From NCBI GenBank assembly GCA_965226565.1, contig CBDDDI010000004.1:434001-498000 (forward strand): 64,000 nucleotides of DNA, in the 5' to 3' direction. This document shows positions 35,121 to 44,337 of the stretch, piece after piece. The translations under genes were made by a program, and so were the position numbers. Below the pieces are notes generated by a model, which saw nothing but the letters and a program-made list of their open reading frames with translations, did no database searches and was not told the DNA's origin. The stretch comes from SZUA-444 sp965226565 (lineage in GTDB: Bacteria; Bacillota; Clostridia; Oscillospirales; Ruminococcaceae). The stretch's first letter is position 1, and every line of letters begins with the position of its first letter.

Positions 35121-37706
35121 GTGATAAAGTTGTTTAATGATAATACAAAAGTGATTCCTGTTGATATTGAAAAAGAGATGAAAAAATCATTTCTTGAATA
35201 TTCAATGTCAGTTATAGTATCTCGTGCATTGCCAGATGTAAGAGATGGATTGAAACCTGTTCATAGACGTATTTTGTATACTATGTATGAAGCAGGATTA
35301 ACTCCGGATAAAAAATATTTAAAATGTGCAGCTACCGTCGGAGACGTTTTAGGTAAATATCATCCACATGGTGATGGATCTGTTTATGACGCATTAGTAA
35401 GAATGGCACAAGATTTTTCACTTCGTTATCCATTAGTAGATGGTCACGGAAACTTTGGTAGTATAGATGGAGATCCAGCAGCTGCTTATAGATATACTGA
35501 AGCAAAAATGGGAAAAATCTCAGTAGAAATGCTTACAGATATTCAAAAAAATACAGTACCATATATGTCTAACTATGACGATAGACTAAAAGAACCTGTA
35601 GTTTTGCCATCAAGATTTCCAAATCTTTTGGTAAATGGATCAACAGGTATAGCTGTTGGTATGGCAACAAATATTCCTCCACATAATTTATGCGAAGTTA
35701 TAGATGGAGTAAATTTACTTATAGAAAATCCTGATTGTACACTAGACGAAATGATGGAATTTATAAAAGGACCTGATTTTCCAACAGGTGGTATTATTAT
35801 GGGTAGAGCAGGAATTCGTGCTGCTTACGCAACAGGACGTGGTAAAGTAATTTTACGTTCTGATGTTACAATTGAAGAAATAAAAAATAGAACATGTCTT
35901 GTTGTACATGAAATTCCATACATGGTTAATAAATCAAGACTTATTGAGAATATTGCTAATCTTGTAAAAGACAAAAGAATTGAAGGAATACATGATCTTC
36001 GAGACGAATCTGATAGAGATGGTTTAAGAATTGTAATTGAGCTAAAAAGAGATGCTCTTGAACAAGTTGTTTTAAATAAATTATATTCATATACACAGCT
36101 TCAAGATACTGTTGGTGTAATAATGTTATCACTTGTAAATGGAATTCCAAAAGTGTTAACATTAAAACAAATGCTTGAATATTATCTTGATTTCCAAGTT
36201 GATGTTATTGTAAAAAGAACTCAATTTGATTTAAAGAAATTAAAAGATAGAGAACATATTTTATTAGGTCTTGCTATTGCAGTTGACCATTTAGATGAAG
36301 TAATTGAAATATGTAGAAGTTCTTCAAATAAAGCTGAGATCAAAGAAAGATTAATGGAAAAATTTAATTTATCAACTATCCAAGCTGAAGAAATTGCACT
36401 TATGAGATTATATCAAATTTCTAATATGGAAAGACAAAAAATTCTTGATGAATTAAAAGAAATTGAAATCAAGATAGCTGATTTAGAAGATATTTTAGCT
36501 AATCATGATAGAGTTCTTTCTATAATCAAAGAAGAACTTACTGAAATAAAAAGAAAATTTGGTGACGAACGTAGAACAAGAATTGAAAATGTCAGCGGAG
36601 AAGTTGATATAGAAGATTTAATTCCTGTTGAAGACTGCGTTGTTGCGTATACAAATATTGGATATATTAAACGTCAACCAATTGATGTTTATAAAACTCA
36701 ACGTCGAGGTGGACGAGGAGTTTCTGGAATGAAACAACGTGAAGAAGATGTTGTAAACGAAATGTTTATATCATCATCACATGATAATGTATTGTTTATC
36801 ACAAATAAAGGAATTATGTATAAACTTAAATGTTATGAGATTCCTGAAGGTTCTAAACAATCAAAAGGTACTAATATTGTTAATTTACTTTCATTGTCTG
36901 AAAATGAGAAAATTGAAGCAATGATTAAAACTACTGATTTTGATGAAGGTAAATATCTAATTTTGATAACCAAAAAAGGAATTATCAAAAAGACAAGATT
37001 AGATGCATATAAAAATGTTAGAAAAAATGGACTTATTGCAATTGGTTTGGCTGAAGATGATGAAATTGCAGGTGTTAGATTAACTGATGGAACATGTGAT
37101 TTGATTATTGCTACAAAAAATGGTATGGCTATTAGATTTAATGAAAACCAACTTAGATCTTTGTCACGTTCAGCACATGGTGTAAAAGCTATAAAACTAA
37201 GAAAAGATGATGAAGTAATTTCAATGGCAAGAGTTCGTGAAGGTGCAACTGTTCTAACAGTTACTGATAAAGGTTTAGGAAGAAGATCTGATTTAAGCAG
37301 TTATAGAAGCCAAAATCGTGGTGGATATGGAATGCTTAACTATAAAGTTTCTGAAGAAAAAGGTCATGTTTGTGGAATTAAAGTTGTTGATGAAACTGAT
37401 GATATTATAATGATTGCTAGTAACGGAGTTGTTATAAGAATTCGTGCTTGTGATATTAGAGTTATGGGAAGATACGCTATTGGTGTTAAAGTTATGAGAA
37501 TTAATGATGGTGATAGTGTTGTTAGTTTCACAAGAGCAGAACATGAAGAAGATGTTGAAACTGACGAAATTGAAATTGATGAAGAACTTGAAAAAGAAAA
37601 TGATTTAGCACAAGATGAAGAAAATGAAGTCGTTATTGAAGAAAATGAAAATGAAGATGATGTAGATAACGATGAAGAAGAAATTGACATAGAAGATCAA
37701 GAATAA
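35121..37706 (+). CDS. gyrA: DNA gyrase subunit A
   Basis: An 861-residue GyrA. The winged-helix breakage-reunion domain has KPVHRRILY and the active-site tyrosine, Tyr125, in AAYRYTEAKM. The coiled-coil tower follows, then the beta-pinwheel with the GyrA box QRRGGRG. The last 50 or so residues are an acidic tail, almost all Glu, Asp and Asn. In the quinolone-determining region HPHGDGSVYD, Gly86 stands where E. coli has Ser83. The annotated start is GTG at 35121, very close to AAAAGG; TTG at 35130 is an alternative with better spacing. Confidence 0.97.
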   Translation: MIKLFNDNTKVIPVDIEKEMKKSFLEYSMSVIVSRALPDVRDGLKPVHRRILYTMYEAGLTPDKKYLKCAATVGDVLGKYHPHGDGSVYDALVRMAQDFSLRYPLVDGHGNFGSIDGDPAAAYRYTEAKMGKISVEMLTDIQKNTVPYMSNYDDRLKEPVVLPSRFPNLLVNGSTGIAVGMATNIPPHNLCEVIDGVNLLIENPDCTLDEMMEFIKGPDFPTGGIIMGRAGIRAAYATGRGKVILRSDVTIEEIKNRTCLVVHEIPYMVNKSRLIENIANLVKDKRIEGIHDLRDESDRDGLRIVIELKRDALEQVVLNKLYSYTQLQDTVGVIMLSLVNGIPKVLTLKQMLEYYLDFQVDVIVKRTQFDLKKLKDREHILLGLAIAVDHLDEVIEICRSSSNKAEIKERLMEKFNLSTIQAEEIALMRLYQISNMERQKILDELKEIEIKIADLEDILANHDRVLSIIKEELTEIKRKFGDERRTRIENVSGEVDIEDLIPVEDCVVAYTNIGYIKRQPIDVYKTQRRGGRGVSGMKQREEDVVNEMFISSSHDNVLFITNKGIMYKLKCYEIPEGSKQSKGTNIVNLLSLSENEKIEAMIKTTDFDEGKYLILITKKGIIKKTRLDAYKNVRKNGLIAIGLAEDDEIAGVRLTDGTCDLIIATKNGMAIRFNENQLRSLSRSAHGVKAIKLRKDDEVISMARVREGATVLTVTDKGLGRRSDLSSYRSQNRGGYGMLNYKVSEEKGHVCGIKVVDETDDIIMIASNGVVIRIRACDIRVMGRYAIGVKVMRINDGDSVVSFTRAEHEEDVETDEIEIDEELEKENDLAQDEENEVVIEENENEDDVDNDEEEIDIEDQE

Positions 37707-37716
37707 AATAAAAATA

Positions 37717-37748
37717 AAAGGTAGACACATAATGTGCCTACCTTTTTT
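37717..37748. terminator. Terminator of gyrA (bidirectional)
   Basis: AAAGGTAG-CACA (from 37717) pairs with TGTG-CTACCTTT (to about 37744), with one A-C mismatch and a three-base loop, followed by a T run. It also lies right after the convergent minus-strand propeller gene. Confidence 0.88.
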
Positions 37749-37761
37749 ATTATATTTATAA

Positions 37762-39042
37762 CTAATTTAATAAATCAACAGAAGATACAACATCAATTTT
37801 ATCTTTTTTAGTTGATATAATCTTTTCATTTGAGAAAATATAAACATAATCATTAATTAAAATATTTCTTTTAAAGCAATCAAATTTTCTATTATAAATT
37901 TCAATTTTACCTAATTCTTTAATTTTATCATCGTTTACATTGTAAAAATAAAACTTATCAGAAAAGTTTATACCATTAAACAAACTAACAGGAATTCCAA
38001 TAATACTTTTTTCATTATCAACAAAGAAAGCTTTTGAATTTTGATAAATCTCAGTTTTAGCATCTTTAAGATCTTTATCAATATTAACACTATCTAATTT
38101 ATTAAAATTACTTTTAGAAGTAATATCAAATAAATTAACACTAATATTACCTTTTGTATTAATACCAATCAACTTATTTTTGTTGTAAGAAGTAAGATAT
38201 GCTGAAATTTTATCACAAGAAATTTCATCTTTTTTAGTAATATTAGAATCAGATAAATCAAAATTTAAAATAGCATTTTCATTATTATCAGTTGAAATTT
38301 GCAATAAATTTTTATCAAAATGAACAGATTCCAAAGTGCTATCTTCAGCAATATTTTTAATTTTTGAAATAACATCAAGTTTTTCATTTAAAATATAAAC
38401 ATTATTTTTATTAGAATTAAAATCATCTTTATCATTCATTTTAGCAGATGTAACCACTCTTAAATTATTATTTTGTTCATTTAAAAAACTAGAATTTATT
38501 ATACAACCTTCAACAGTATTAATAATATCAGTAGAAATATTACCTTTATCAATATTTAATTTTGCAATAGTAGCATAAAGTTTATTTTTATGAATTGTAT
38601 TATTAACTAAATAAAAATTATTTAAAGAGTTGTAATTAATACCAGAATAAGAAAAGAAAGCTTTTGTTGAAACCAAAAGGTCTTTTTTGTTTATATCAAG
38701 TCCAGATAAAACTGTGTAGTTAGCAACTTCAGGATCTTCAGGCAACAATATATCTTCAGGATCAATAAAATTTTCTTTTTCATTACAATAATAAGAAGGA
38801 ATATATTTTGCATAATCTTCAGCATTATCAATAGGATCTTTGTTATAAATTGAGTTAAAAGATGATAAATATAAATAACCATTTACCATTGTGGATGATT
38901 TATAATCACCTTTTTGAGAAAACTCAGATAATTTTTGTGGTTTCAAAGGATTAGAAACATCAATAACTTGCATAGTTGTGTAAACATTAGATTTAACATC
39001 TAAAAAACTAACATTTTGTTTTGTAATTAATTCTCCAATCAA
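37762..39042 (-). pseudogene. Beta-propeller domain of a membrane protein, downstream part after a frameshift
   Basis: This 426-residue open frame is the C-terminal part of a secreted beta-propeller protein (Beta_propel family). Its first part, TMQVIDVSNPLKPQKLSEFSQ and STMVNGYLYLSSF, is a classic blade sequence of that family, and the following repeats fit. It has no sensible start or ribosome site. The N-terminal half lies in another frame (39056-39787). The joint span is 3n+1 bases, and a run of six T on the minus strand (39062-39067) with one base too many explains the break: five T would give a continuous MFLVDNKVVLIGELI. Whether this is true decay, slippage or a sequencing error is undecided. 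Confidence 0.75.
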
Positions 39043-39055
39043 AACAACTTTGTTA

Positions 39056-39787
39056 TCAACTAAAAAACATGTCTTTTAAATTATAATTTTCATTTTCATA
39101 TGTACTAATTAAAGACATTTGACCGTTATTATGAGACAAAATAAATAATTTATTTTCTGAAATATAATAAATATTTTTATCTGAAGTTTTTATTATATCA
39201 CTTTTTTGAATGCCATTTATATCTGTATTTTTATAAAATAAATTTAAATCAAAATCTTTTTTATATTTAGTAGGAACTTGATTATTATAAATATCATTTT
39301 TGCTTATAAAAGTTTTATTTACAGCATTAAAAACGTCATTATAACTTTCAGAGATTTTAAAAACTTCTTTAATATCAGAATTTTTAGAAGGAAGAATTTG
39401 TGTAAAAATAAAAAATCCTATTCCAAAAATTAATATAATACAAGAAGCAATGCTTGCAATAATCTTAAAAGTTAAATTTTTTGGAGATTTAATTTTTGTA
39501 TTGTTAGCAGTTTCATTTTCTATTTTTTTATCAGAATTATCATCTTGTTTGTCATCAATATTTTCTGATTTTTTATTATCATCAATGTCAGAAGTTGGTT
39601 GATCATTAATAATTTCTGTATTTTCTTTATCTAATGTCACATCTTCTTTAACATCATCTTGATCTTGATTATTGATAATATTATCAATATCATTTATCAA
39701 TTTTTCTTTATTTTCAAGAGTTTTAGCAATTTCATCAGGTTTTAAAGATTCCGGAATATTAATATCTTCAAACAGATTTTTATCCAT
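39056..39787 (-). CDS. Membrane-anchored beta-propeller protein, N-terminal part (frameshifted)
   Basis: A 243-residue N-terminal piece. Residues 1-115 are cytosolic, acidic and low in complexity (rich in D, N, E, K); one transmembrane helix follows (IIASIASCIILIFGIGFFIF), then an extracytoplasmic start of a beta-propeller (GIQKSDIIKTSDKNIYYISENKLFILS). It ends prematurely at TTTTTTAGTTGA. ATG at 39787 follows AAAGGAG. It lies directly after a sigma factor gene, and this sigma/propeller pairing is seen in other Clostridia, where the propeller protein may act as membrane-bound anti-sigma or sensor (inference). Continued in another frame at 37762-39042. Confidence 0.75.
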   Translation of the reverse strand: MDKNLFEDINIPESLKPDEIAKTLENKEKLINDIDNIINNQDQDDVKEDVTLDKENTEIINDQPTSDIDDNKKSENIDDKQDDNSDKKIENETANNTKIKSPKNLTFKIIASIASCIILIFGIGFFIFTQILPSKNSDIKEVFKISESYNDVFNAVNKTFISKNDIYNNQVPTKYKKDFDLNLFYKNTDINGIQKSDIIKTSDKNIYYISENKLFILSHNNGQMSLISTYENENYNLKDMFFS

Positions 39788-39803
39788 AAGCAAACTCCTT
39801 TAA

Positions 39804-40280
39804 TTAATTTAAGTATTTTTTTAGCAAATTACGAGATTTCTTCAAATTAGAATTAATATATGAAATTTTATGATCAGTTAGTTTAGAAATATCCTCAGCA
39901 GTATATCCAGCGACAATATTCAAACACAAAAATAGTGTTTGTTCATCATTAAGTTCACTAATTTGTTTAATAAAATTAATATTTTGATTTTGGTCAATAT
40001 ATTCCAAATCAGTATTATTATTTTTATAATGAAAATCATTTATGTTATTAATAAGTATTTTATAAAACCAAGATTTAAAATAATAATTTTCATTATAATG
40101 TTTCATATTATTAAAAGCAAAAGAGATTGTATTATTAATTATTTCAGTTGAGTGTTGTTGATTTTTCACATTACACAAGGTGAAAAAATATATCTCTTTG
40201 TATATATCTGCATACAAATGAATAAAAGCATCAACATTACCATGTTTAGCTTTTTCTATAAGATCGTTATAAACAATAAT
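39804..40280 (-). CDS. ECF-like sigma-70 family RNA polymerase sigma factor
   Basis: Sigma factor with region 2 (DLIEKAKHGNVDAFIHLYADIYKEIYFFTL, then FKSWFYKILINN) and region 4 (LNDEQTLFLCLNIVAGYTAEDIS...KKSRNLLKKYL). The safely started frame begins at TTG 40217 but would lack the start of region 2. The homology continues upstream in frame to about 40280, where no ATG, GTG or TTG exists; an ATT codon there is spaced nine bases from AGAGG. So either an ATT start is used or a base has been gained in the T6 run at 40281-40286. It is followed by the propeller protein, probably its regulator. Confidence 0.75.
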   Translation of the reverse strand: MIVYNDLIEKAKHGNVDAFIHLYADIYKEIYFFTLCNVKNQQHSTEIINNTISFAFNNMKHYNENYYFKSWFYKILINNINDFHYKNNNTDLEYIDQNQNINFIKQISELNDEQTLFLCLNIVAGYTAEDISKLTDHKISYINSNLKKSRNLLKKYLN

Positions 40281-40307
40281 AAAAAATCACCTCTGTTCAA
40301 AAATCAT

Positions 40308-40682
40308 TGTTGAAAATGCAATGTTGAAAGTTTCAAATAAGGTTACTTTTAATAGAATCACAATATTGTTAATTATACCATAATATTATAATGTTTTCAA
40401 TTTATAATATATTAATTTTGAATTATATTTAATACACATATATTACTAAATATATCTCTTTTTTTATACAAATTGAAATAATATTAGAAAAATAATCATC
40501 AAAAATTAATATTTGTTGAAAGTAGAGTGTCTTGTCAACAAGTAAAAATTCTCTAATTTAATAGGTTTATAGCATTGTTTTCAACGCTTTCAACATACTT
40601 TTCAACACTTTTTTGAAATTATACTCTGAGTAGCGAAGTTTTCAACATACTTATTAACAAAAAGCGTTAAAAATGTTGAAAA
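40308..40682. repeat. Right satellite cluster of TTTTCAACA (DnaA-box-like) 9-mers
   Basis: The 580-base gap between the sigma factor gene and serC holds eight copies of the oriC 9-mer. Exact: 40308-40316 (minus), 40599-40607 (plus), 40639-40647 (plus), 40674-40682 (minus). One mismatch: 40322-40330 and 40514-40522 (minus), 40578-40586 and 40587-40595 (plus). Spacing between neighbours within 40578-40607 is 0-3 bases. It lies about 11 kb to the right of oriC. No protein gene is seen; the serC promoter follows at 40752. Confidence 0.6.
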
Positions 40683-40751
40683 CTCGAGTTTTTGAAGAAC
40701 TTTCTAAATAATAAAGATATATTTACATTAATAAGTACAGTTTTGTTTGTA

Positions 40752-40780
40752 TTGACTTTAAAACATAAAACATTTATAAT
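40752..40780 (+). promoter_or_regulatory. serC promoter
   Basis: TTGACT (40752-40757), 17-base spacer, TATAAT (40775-40780); leader of about 80 bases. The DnaA-box-like cluster lies directly upstream. Confidence 0.85.
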
Positions 40781-40867
40781 TAATCTATTGTGTTAGTTTG
40801 GATTAAATAATAATTTGTATTTGATCTTATAATTATTCACGTTAATTTTTTTAGTGGAGGCTATATT

Positions 40868-41950
40868 ATGAGCAGAGTTTATAACTTTAGTGCAGGACCC
40901 GCAATATTACCAGAAGAAGTTTTGAAAATTGCAGCATCTGAAATGTTGGAATACAAAAAAACTGGTCAATCTGTTATGGAAATGTCACATCGTTCCAAAG
41001 AGTATGGTGAGATTATATCCGAATGTGAAAGTTTATTGCGTGAAATTATGTTAATTCCTCAAAATTACAAGGTTTTATTTTTACAAGGTGGTGCCTCATC
41101 CCAATTCGCAATGATTCCACTTAACCTTATGAATAAAAATAAAAAAGCTGATTTTGTTTTAACAGGTCAATGGGCTAAAAAAGCTTATAGTGAAGCCAAA
41201 AAATTTGGTGATTGTAATGTTGTTGCATCATCAGATGATAAAACTTTTACATACATACCTGAACTTGATGAAAGCAAATTTTCAAAAGACGCAGATTATT
41301 TTCATATTTGTTACAACAACACTATATACGGAACAAAATTTAGCAAATTACCAAACACAGGCAACATTCCGTTAGTAGCAGATTTCTCATCATGTATTTT
41401 ATCTGAACCTGTTGATGTATCAAAATTTGGATTAATATATGCTGGTGCTCAAAAAAACATGGGACCTGCAGGATTAACAGTAGTTATAGTTAGAGAAGAT
41501 CTAGTTGGAGACGCAAGAGAAACAACACCAACAATGTTTGATTATAAAACACATGTTGATGGAAAATCTATGTACAACACACCTCCAACATACTCAATTT
41601 ATATATTAAAATTAGTTCTTGATTGGATTAAAGCAAATGGTGGACTTTCTAATATGAAGAAATTGAATGAAAAGAAAGCAAACACTTTGTACAATTTCTT
41701 AGATGAATCAAAAATGTTTAGTTCTACAGTAAAAGGTGATTCACGTTCACTTATGAATGTACCTTTTGTTACTGGAAATGAAGAACTTGATAAAAAATTT
41801 GTTGAAGAAGCTAAAGAAAAAGGATTTATTAATCTAAAAGGACACCGTACAGTTGGTGGAATGAGAGCTTCAATTTATAATGCTATGCCAATTGAAGGTG
41901 TAGAAAAACTAGTAGAATTTATGAAAGAATTCGAAAAAAATAATAAATAG
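40868..41950 (+). CDS. serC: Phosphoserine aminotransferase
   Basis: A 360-residue PLP-dependent class V aminotransferase making 3-phosphoserine from 3-phosphohydroxypyruvate and glutamate; it may also serve pyridoxine synthesis. The start YNFSAGPAILPEEVL is the family signature; FLQGGASSQFAMIPLNL binds the cofactor phosphate and the PLP lysine lies in IYAGAQKNMGPAG. The C-terminus has GHRTVGGMRASIYNA. GTGGAGG precedes the ATG. Followed after 20 bases by serA, the preceding pathway step, so the two form a serine-synthesis operon. Confidence 0.97.
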   Translation: MSRVYNFSAGPAILPEEVLKIAASEMLEYKKTGQSVMEMSHRSKEYGEIISECESLLREIMLIPQNYKVLFLQGGASSQFAMIPLNLMNKNKKADFVLTGQWAKKAYSEAKKFGDCNVVASSDDKTFTYIPELDESKFSKDADYFHICYNNTIYGTKFSKLPNTGNIPLVADFSSCILSEPVDVSKFGLIYAGAQKNMGPAGLTVVIVREDLVGDARETTPTMFDYKTHVDGKSMYNTPPTYSIYILKLVLDWIKANGGLSNMKKLNEKKANTLYNFLDESKMFSSTVKGDSRSLMNVPFVTGNEELDKKFVEEAKEKGFINLKGHRTVGGMRASIYNAMPIEGVEKLVEFMKEFEKNNK

Positions 41951-41970
41951 TGTGTAATTTGGAGGCAGTT

Positions 41971-43137
41971 ATGTTTAATATACAAACACTTAATAAAATA
42001 GCTGATATCGGAATAGATAATTTTGATAAAGCTAAATATACAGTTAATGATGGAAACGAAAATCCACATGCAATATTAGTTCGTTCAGCTTCAATGCATG
42101 ATATGGATTTTGGAGATAATTTGCTAAGTATAGCAAGAGCAGGTGCTGGAGTAAACAATATTCCAGTAGAAGATTGCACAAAAAAAGGAATTTGTGTTTT
42201 TAATACACCTGGTGCAAATGCAAATGCTGTAAAAGAACTTGTATTTTTGGGATTATTAATATCATCAAGAAAAGTGCCAGACGCTTTAGAATGGGTTGAA
42301 ACATTAAAAGGCAATGGTGATCAAGTTGGTAAAATGGTTGAAAAAGGCAAATCTAATTTTGCAGGACCAGAAATAATGAATAAAACATTAGGAATTATAG
42401 GACTTGGAGCAATTGGAGTGCTTGTTGCAAATGCAGCAATTTCTTTAGGAATGAAAGTAATTGGATATGATCCATATTTATCAATAAAAGCAGCATGGGG
42501 ATTATCACCAAGTGTTGAAAATGCAAAATCAATGGATGAAATATATGCAAAATCAGATTATATTACAATCCATATTCCATTTAATGATACAACAAAAAAT
42601 ACAATTGATGCAGAAGCAATTTCAAAAATGAAACCAAATGTAAGAATATTAAATTTTGCACGTGGTGGACTTGTAGATGATGATGCAGTAATTGAAGCTA
42701 TTGATAATAACAAAGTAAATTGTTATGTTACAGATTTTCCATCAGATAATGTGATTGGTAAAAAAGGAATTGTAGCAATTCCACATTTAGGTGCATCAAC
42801 TCCTGAATCTGAAGATAACTGTGCATATATGGCAGCAGTTCAAACAATTGATTATGTTGAAAATGGAAATATTAAAAATTCTGTTAATCTTCCAGATGCA
42901 GAAATGGAAAGAACTTCAGCAGAAAGAATTTGTGTTATTCATAAAAATATTCCAGCAACTTTATCAAAAATAACAACTGTATTTTCTGGCTCAAATGTTA
43001 ATATTGAAAATATGGTTAATAAATCTAAAAAAGAATATGCTTATACAATACTTGATGTAGATGATATAATAACAGATGAAATGTATAAAAATGTAGAAAA
43101 CATTGATGGTGTTATTTCAGTTCGTTGTATAAAATAA
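41971..43137 (+). CDS. serA: D-3-phosphoglycerate dehydrogenase
   Basis: A 388-residue D-2-hydroxyacid dehydrogenase that starts serine synthesis from 3-phosphoglycerate. The NAD motif is GLGAIGVLVANA; the catalytic Arg lies in NFARGGLVDDDAV, and the His in PHLGASTPESEDN. A C-terminal ACT-like domain (about 315-388, RICVIHKNIPATLSKIT...) suggests serine feedback control. The start is ATG at 41971 after TTGGAGG; a GTG at 41950 in the same frame overlaps the serC stop and would include that site. It ends in a strong terminator. Confidence 0.95.
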   Translation: MFNIQTLNKIADIGIDNFDKAKYTVNDGNENPHAILVRSASMHDMDFGDNLLSIARAGAGVNNIPVEDCTKKGICVFNTPGANANAVKELVFLGLLISSRKVPDALEWVETLKGNGDQVGKMVEKGKSNFAGPEIMNKTLGIIGLGAIGVLVANAAISLGMKVIGYDPYLSIKAAWGLSPSVENAKSMDEIYAKSDYITIHIPFNDTTKNTIDAEAISKMKPNVRILNFARGGLVDDDAVIEAIDNNKVNCYVTDFPSDNVIGKKGIVAIPHLGASTPESEDNCAYMAAVQTIDYVENGNIKNSVNLPDAEMERTSAERICVIHKNIPATLSKITTVFSGSNVNIENMVNKSKKEYAYTILDVDDIITDEMYKNVENIDGVISVRCIK

Positions 43138-43188
43138 CTTTTAGTGCAAACAATATGTTTAATTTAAACAATTATTAATATAAGAACA

Positions 43189-43219
43189 ACGAGTTTTATT
43201 GTAAAACTCGTTTTTTTTT
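43189..43219 (+). terminator. Terminator of serC-serA
   Basis: ACGAGTTTTA (43189-43198) pairs with TAAAACTCGT (43202-43211), three-base loop, followed by a run of nine T. Confidence 0.95.
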
Positions 43220-43227
43220 GATATAAT
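43199..43227 (+). promoter_or_regulatory. Promoter nested in the serA terminator
   Basis: TTGTAA (43199-43204) lies in the loop and descending arm of the terminator; 17 bases later TATAAT (43222-43227) follows the T run. It would drive the glycosyltransferase gene with a leader of about 60 bases. Confidence 0.55.
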
Positions 43228-43292
43228 GTCTCTTTGACGTGAGATATTTTAATGACATAGTGAAATTACATGACAAAAGGAGAATTTGAAAA

Positions 43293-44243
43293 GTGAAAAA
43301 AATAGAAACATTATATATCGTTATTCCTTGTTATAACGAAGAAGAAATGTTACCTATATCTATTGTAGAGATTAATAAAAAATTAATACAACTTATTGAT
43401 GATAAAAAAGTAACAAAAGATAGTAGAATTATGCTTGTTAATGATGGTTCAAAAGATAAAACATGGGAAGTAATTGAAGAACTGCATGATAAATATCAAT
43501 ATGTAACAGGAATAAAATTATCAAGAAACAAAGGACATCAAAATGCACTTCTTGCTGGACTTATGACTGCTAAAGAAAAAGCAGATATAATTATTTCTTT
43601 GGATGCAGATTTACAAGATGATGTAAATGCAATTGATGAGATGATTGAAAAAAGAAATGATGGTTGTGATATTGTTTATGGTGTTAGAAAATGTAGAGAT
43701 AAAGATACATTTTTTAAAAAATTTACAGCACAAACTTATTATAAATTACTTAAATTTTTAGGTGTTGATATAACATATAATCATGCAGATTATAGATTGA
43801 TGAGTAAAAGAGCAGTTGAAGGTTTGGAAAAATTTAAAGAGGTTAATTTATTTTTACGTGGAATTATCCCAATGATTGGTTATAAAACTGATACTGTTAT
43901 GTATGATAGAGAAGAAAGAGTTGCTGGTGAATCAAAATATCCATTAAAGAAAATGGTGTCATTTGGATTTGAAGGAATAACATCTTTGAGCATAAAACCA
44001 ATAAGAATGATAACTGCTTTAGGAGTTTTTATTTTTACAGTTAGTATAATTTTAATATTATATTACTTTGTAGGATGGTTATGTGGACTGAATATTGAAG
44101 GTTGGACAACTTTAGTTTTATCATTGTGGGCTTTAGGAGGTTTACAATTATTAGGAATTGGAATAGTAGGAGAATATATAGGTAAAATATATTTAGAAAC
44201 AAAAGGTAGACCAAAATATATAATTGAACAAGATTTAGGATAA
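43293..44243 (+). CDS. Family 2 glycosyltransferase, polyprenyl-phosphate type (GtrB/DPM1-like)
   Basis: A 316-residue membrane-associated GT2 enzyme. The GT-A fold starts YIVIPCYNEEEMLP; the metal site is ISLDADLQDD; later YNHADYRLMSKRAVEGL and RGIIPMIGYKT match the dolichol-phosphate/undecaprenyl-phosphate glycosyltransferases. Two C-terminal transmembrane helices (about 226-250 and 258-285) anchor it, the second ending GIGIVGEYIGKIYLETKGRP, a frequent signature. It likely transfers a sugar from a nucleotide donor to a lipid carrier for wall or teichoic-acid decoration. GTG start at 43293 after AAAAGGAG. The sugar is unknown. Confidence 0.92.
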   Translation: MKKIETLYIVIPCYNEEEMLPISIVEINKKLIQLIDDKKVTKDSRIMLVNDGSKDKTWEVIEELHDKYQYVTGIKLSRNKGHQNALLAGLMTAKEKADIIISLDADLQDDVNAIDEMIEKRNDGCDIVYGVRKCRDKDTFFKKFTAQTYYKLLKFLGVDITYNHADYRLMSKRAVEGLEKFKEVNLFLRGIIPMIGYKTDTVMYDREERVAGESKYPLKKMVSFGFEGITSLSIKPIRMITALGVFIFTVSIILILYYFVGWLCGLNIEGWTTLVLSLWALGGLQLLGIGIVGEYIGKIYLETKGRPKYIIEQDLG

Positions 44244-44246
44244 CAG

Positions 44247-44288
44247 AAAAATAGGTGACTTTTAAATTAATAAAAGCCACCTATTTTT
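44247..44288 (+). terminator. Terminator of the glycosyltransferase gene
   Basis: AAAATAGGTG (44247-44256) pairs with CACCTATTTT (44278-44287), then an inner CTTTT/AAAAG stem after a mismatch, followed by T-rich sequence. Confidence 0.85.
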
Positions 44289-44337
44289 ATATATTAAAAA
44301 AGCAGATAAAACAGCTACTTTTTGCATTAGCAAAAGA

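Noticed and set aside
15234..40682. TTTTCAACA/TGTTGAAAA read as Spo0A boxes (TGTCGAA)
   Set aside because: The 9-mer differs from the 0A box at the central C, and its main concentration is in the dnaA-dnaN gap beside a DnaA-trio and AT tract, which favours DnaA. Overlap of both factors is not excluded.
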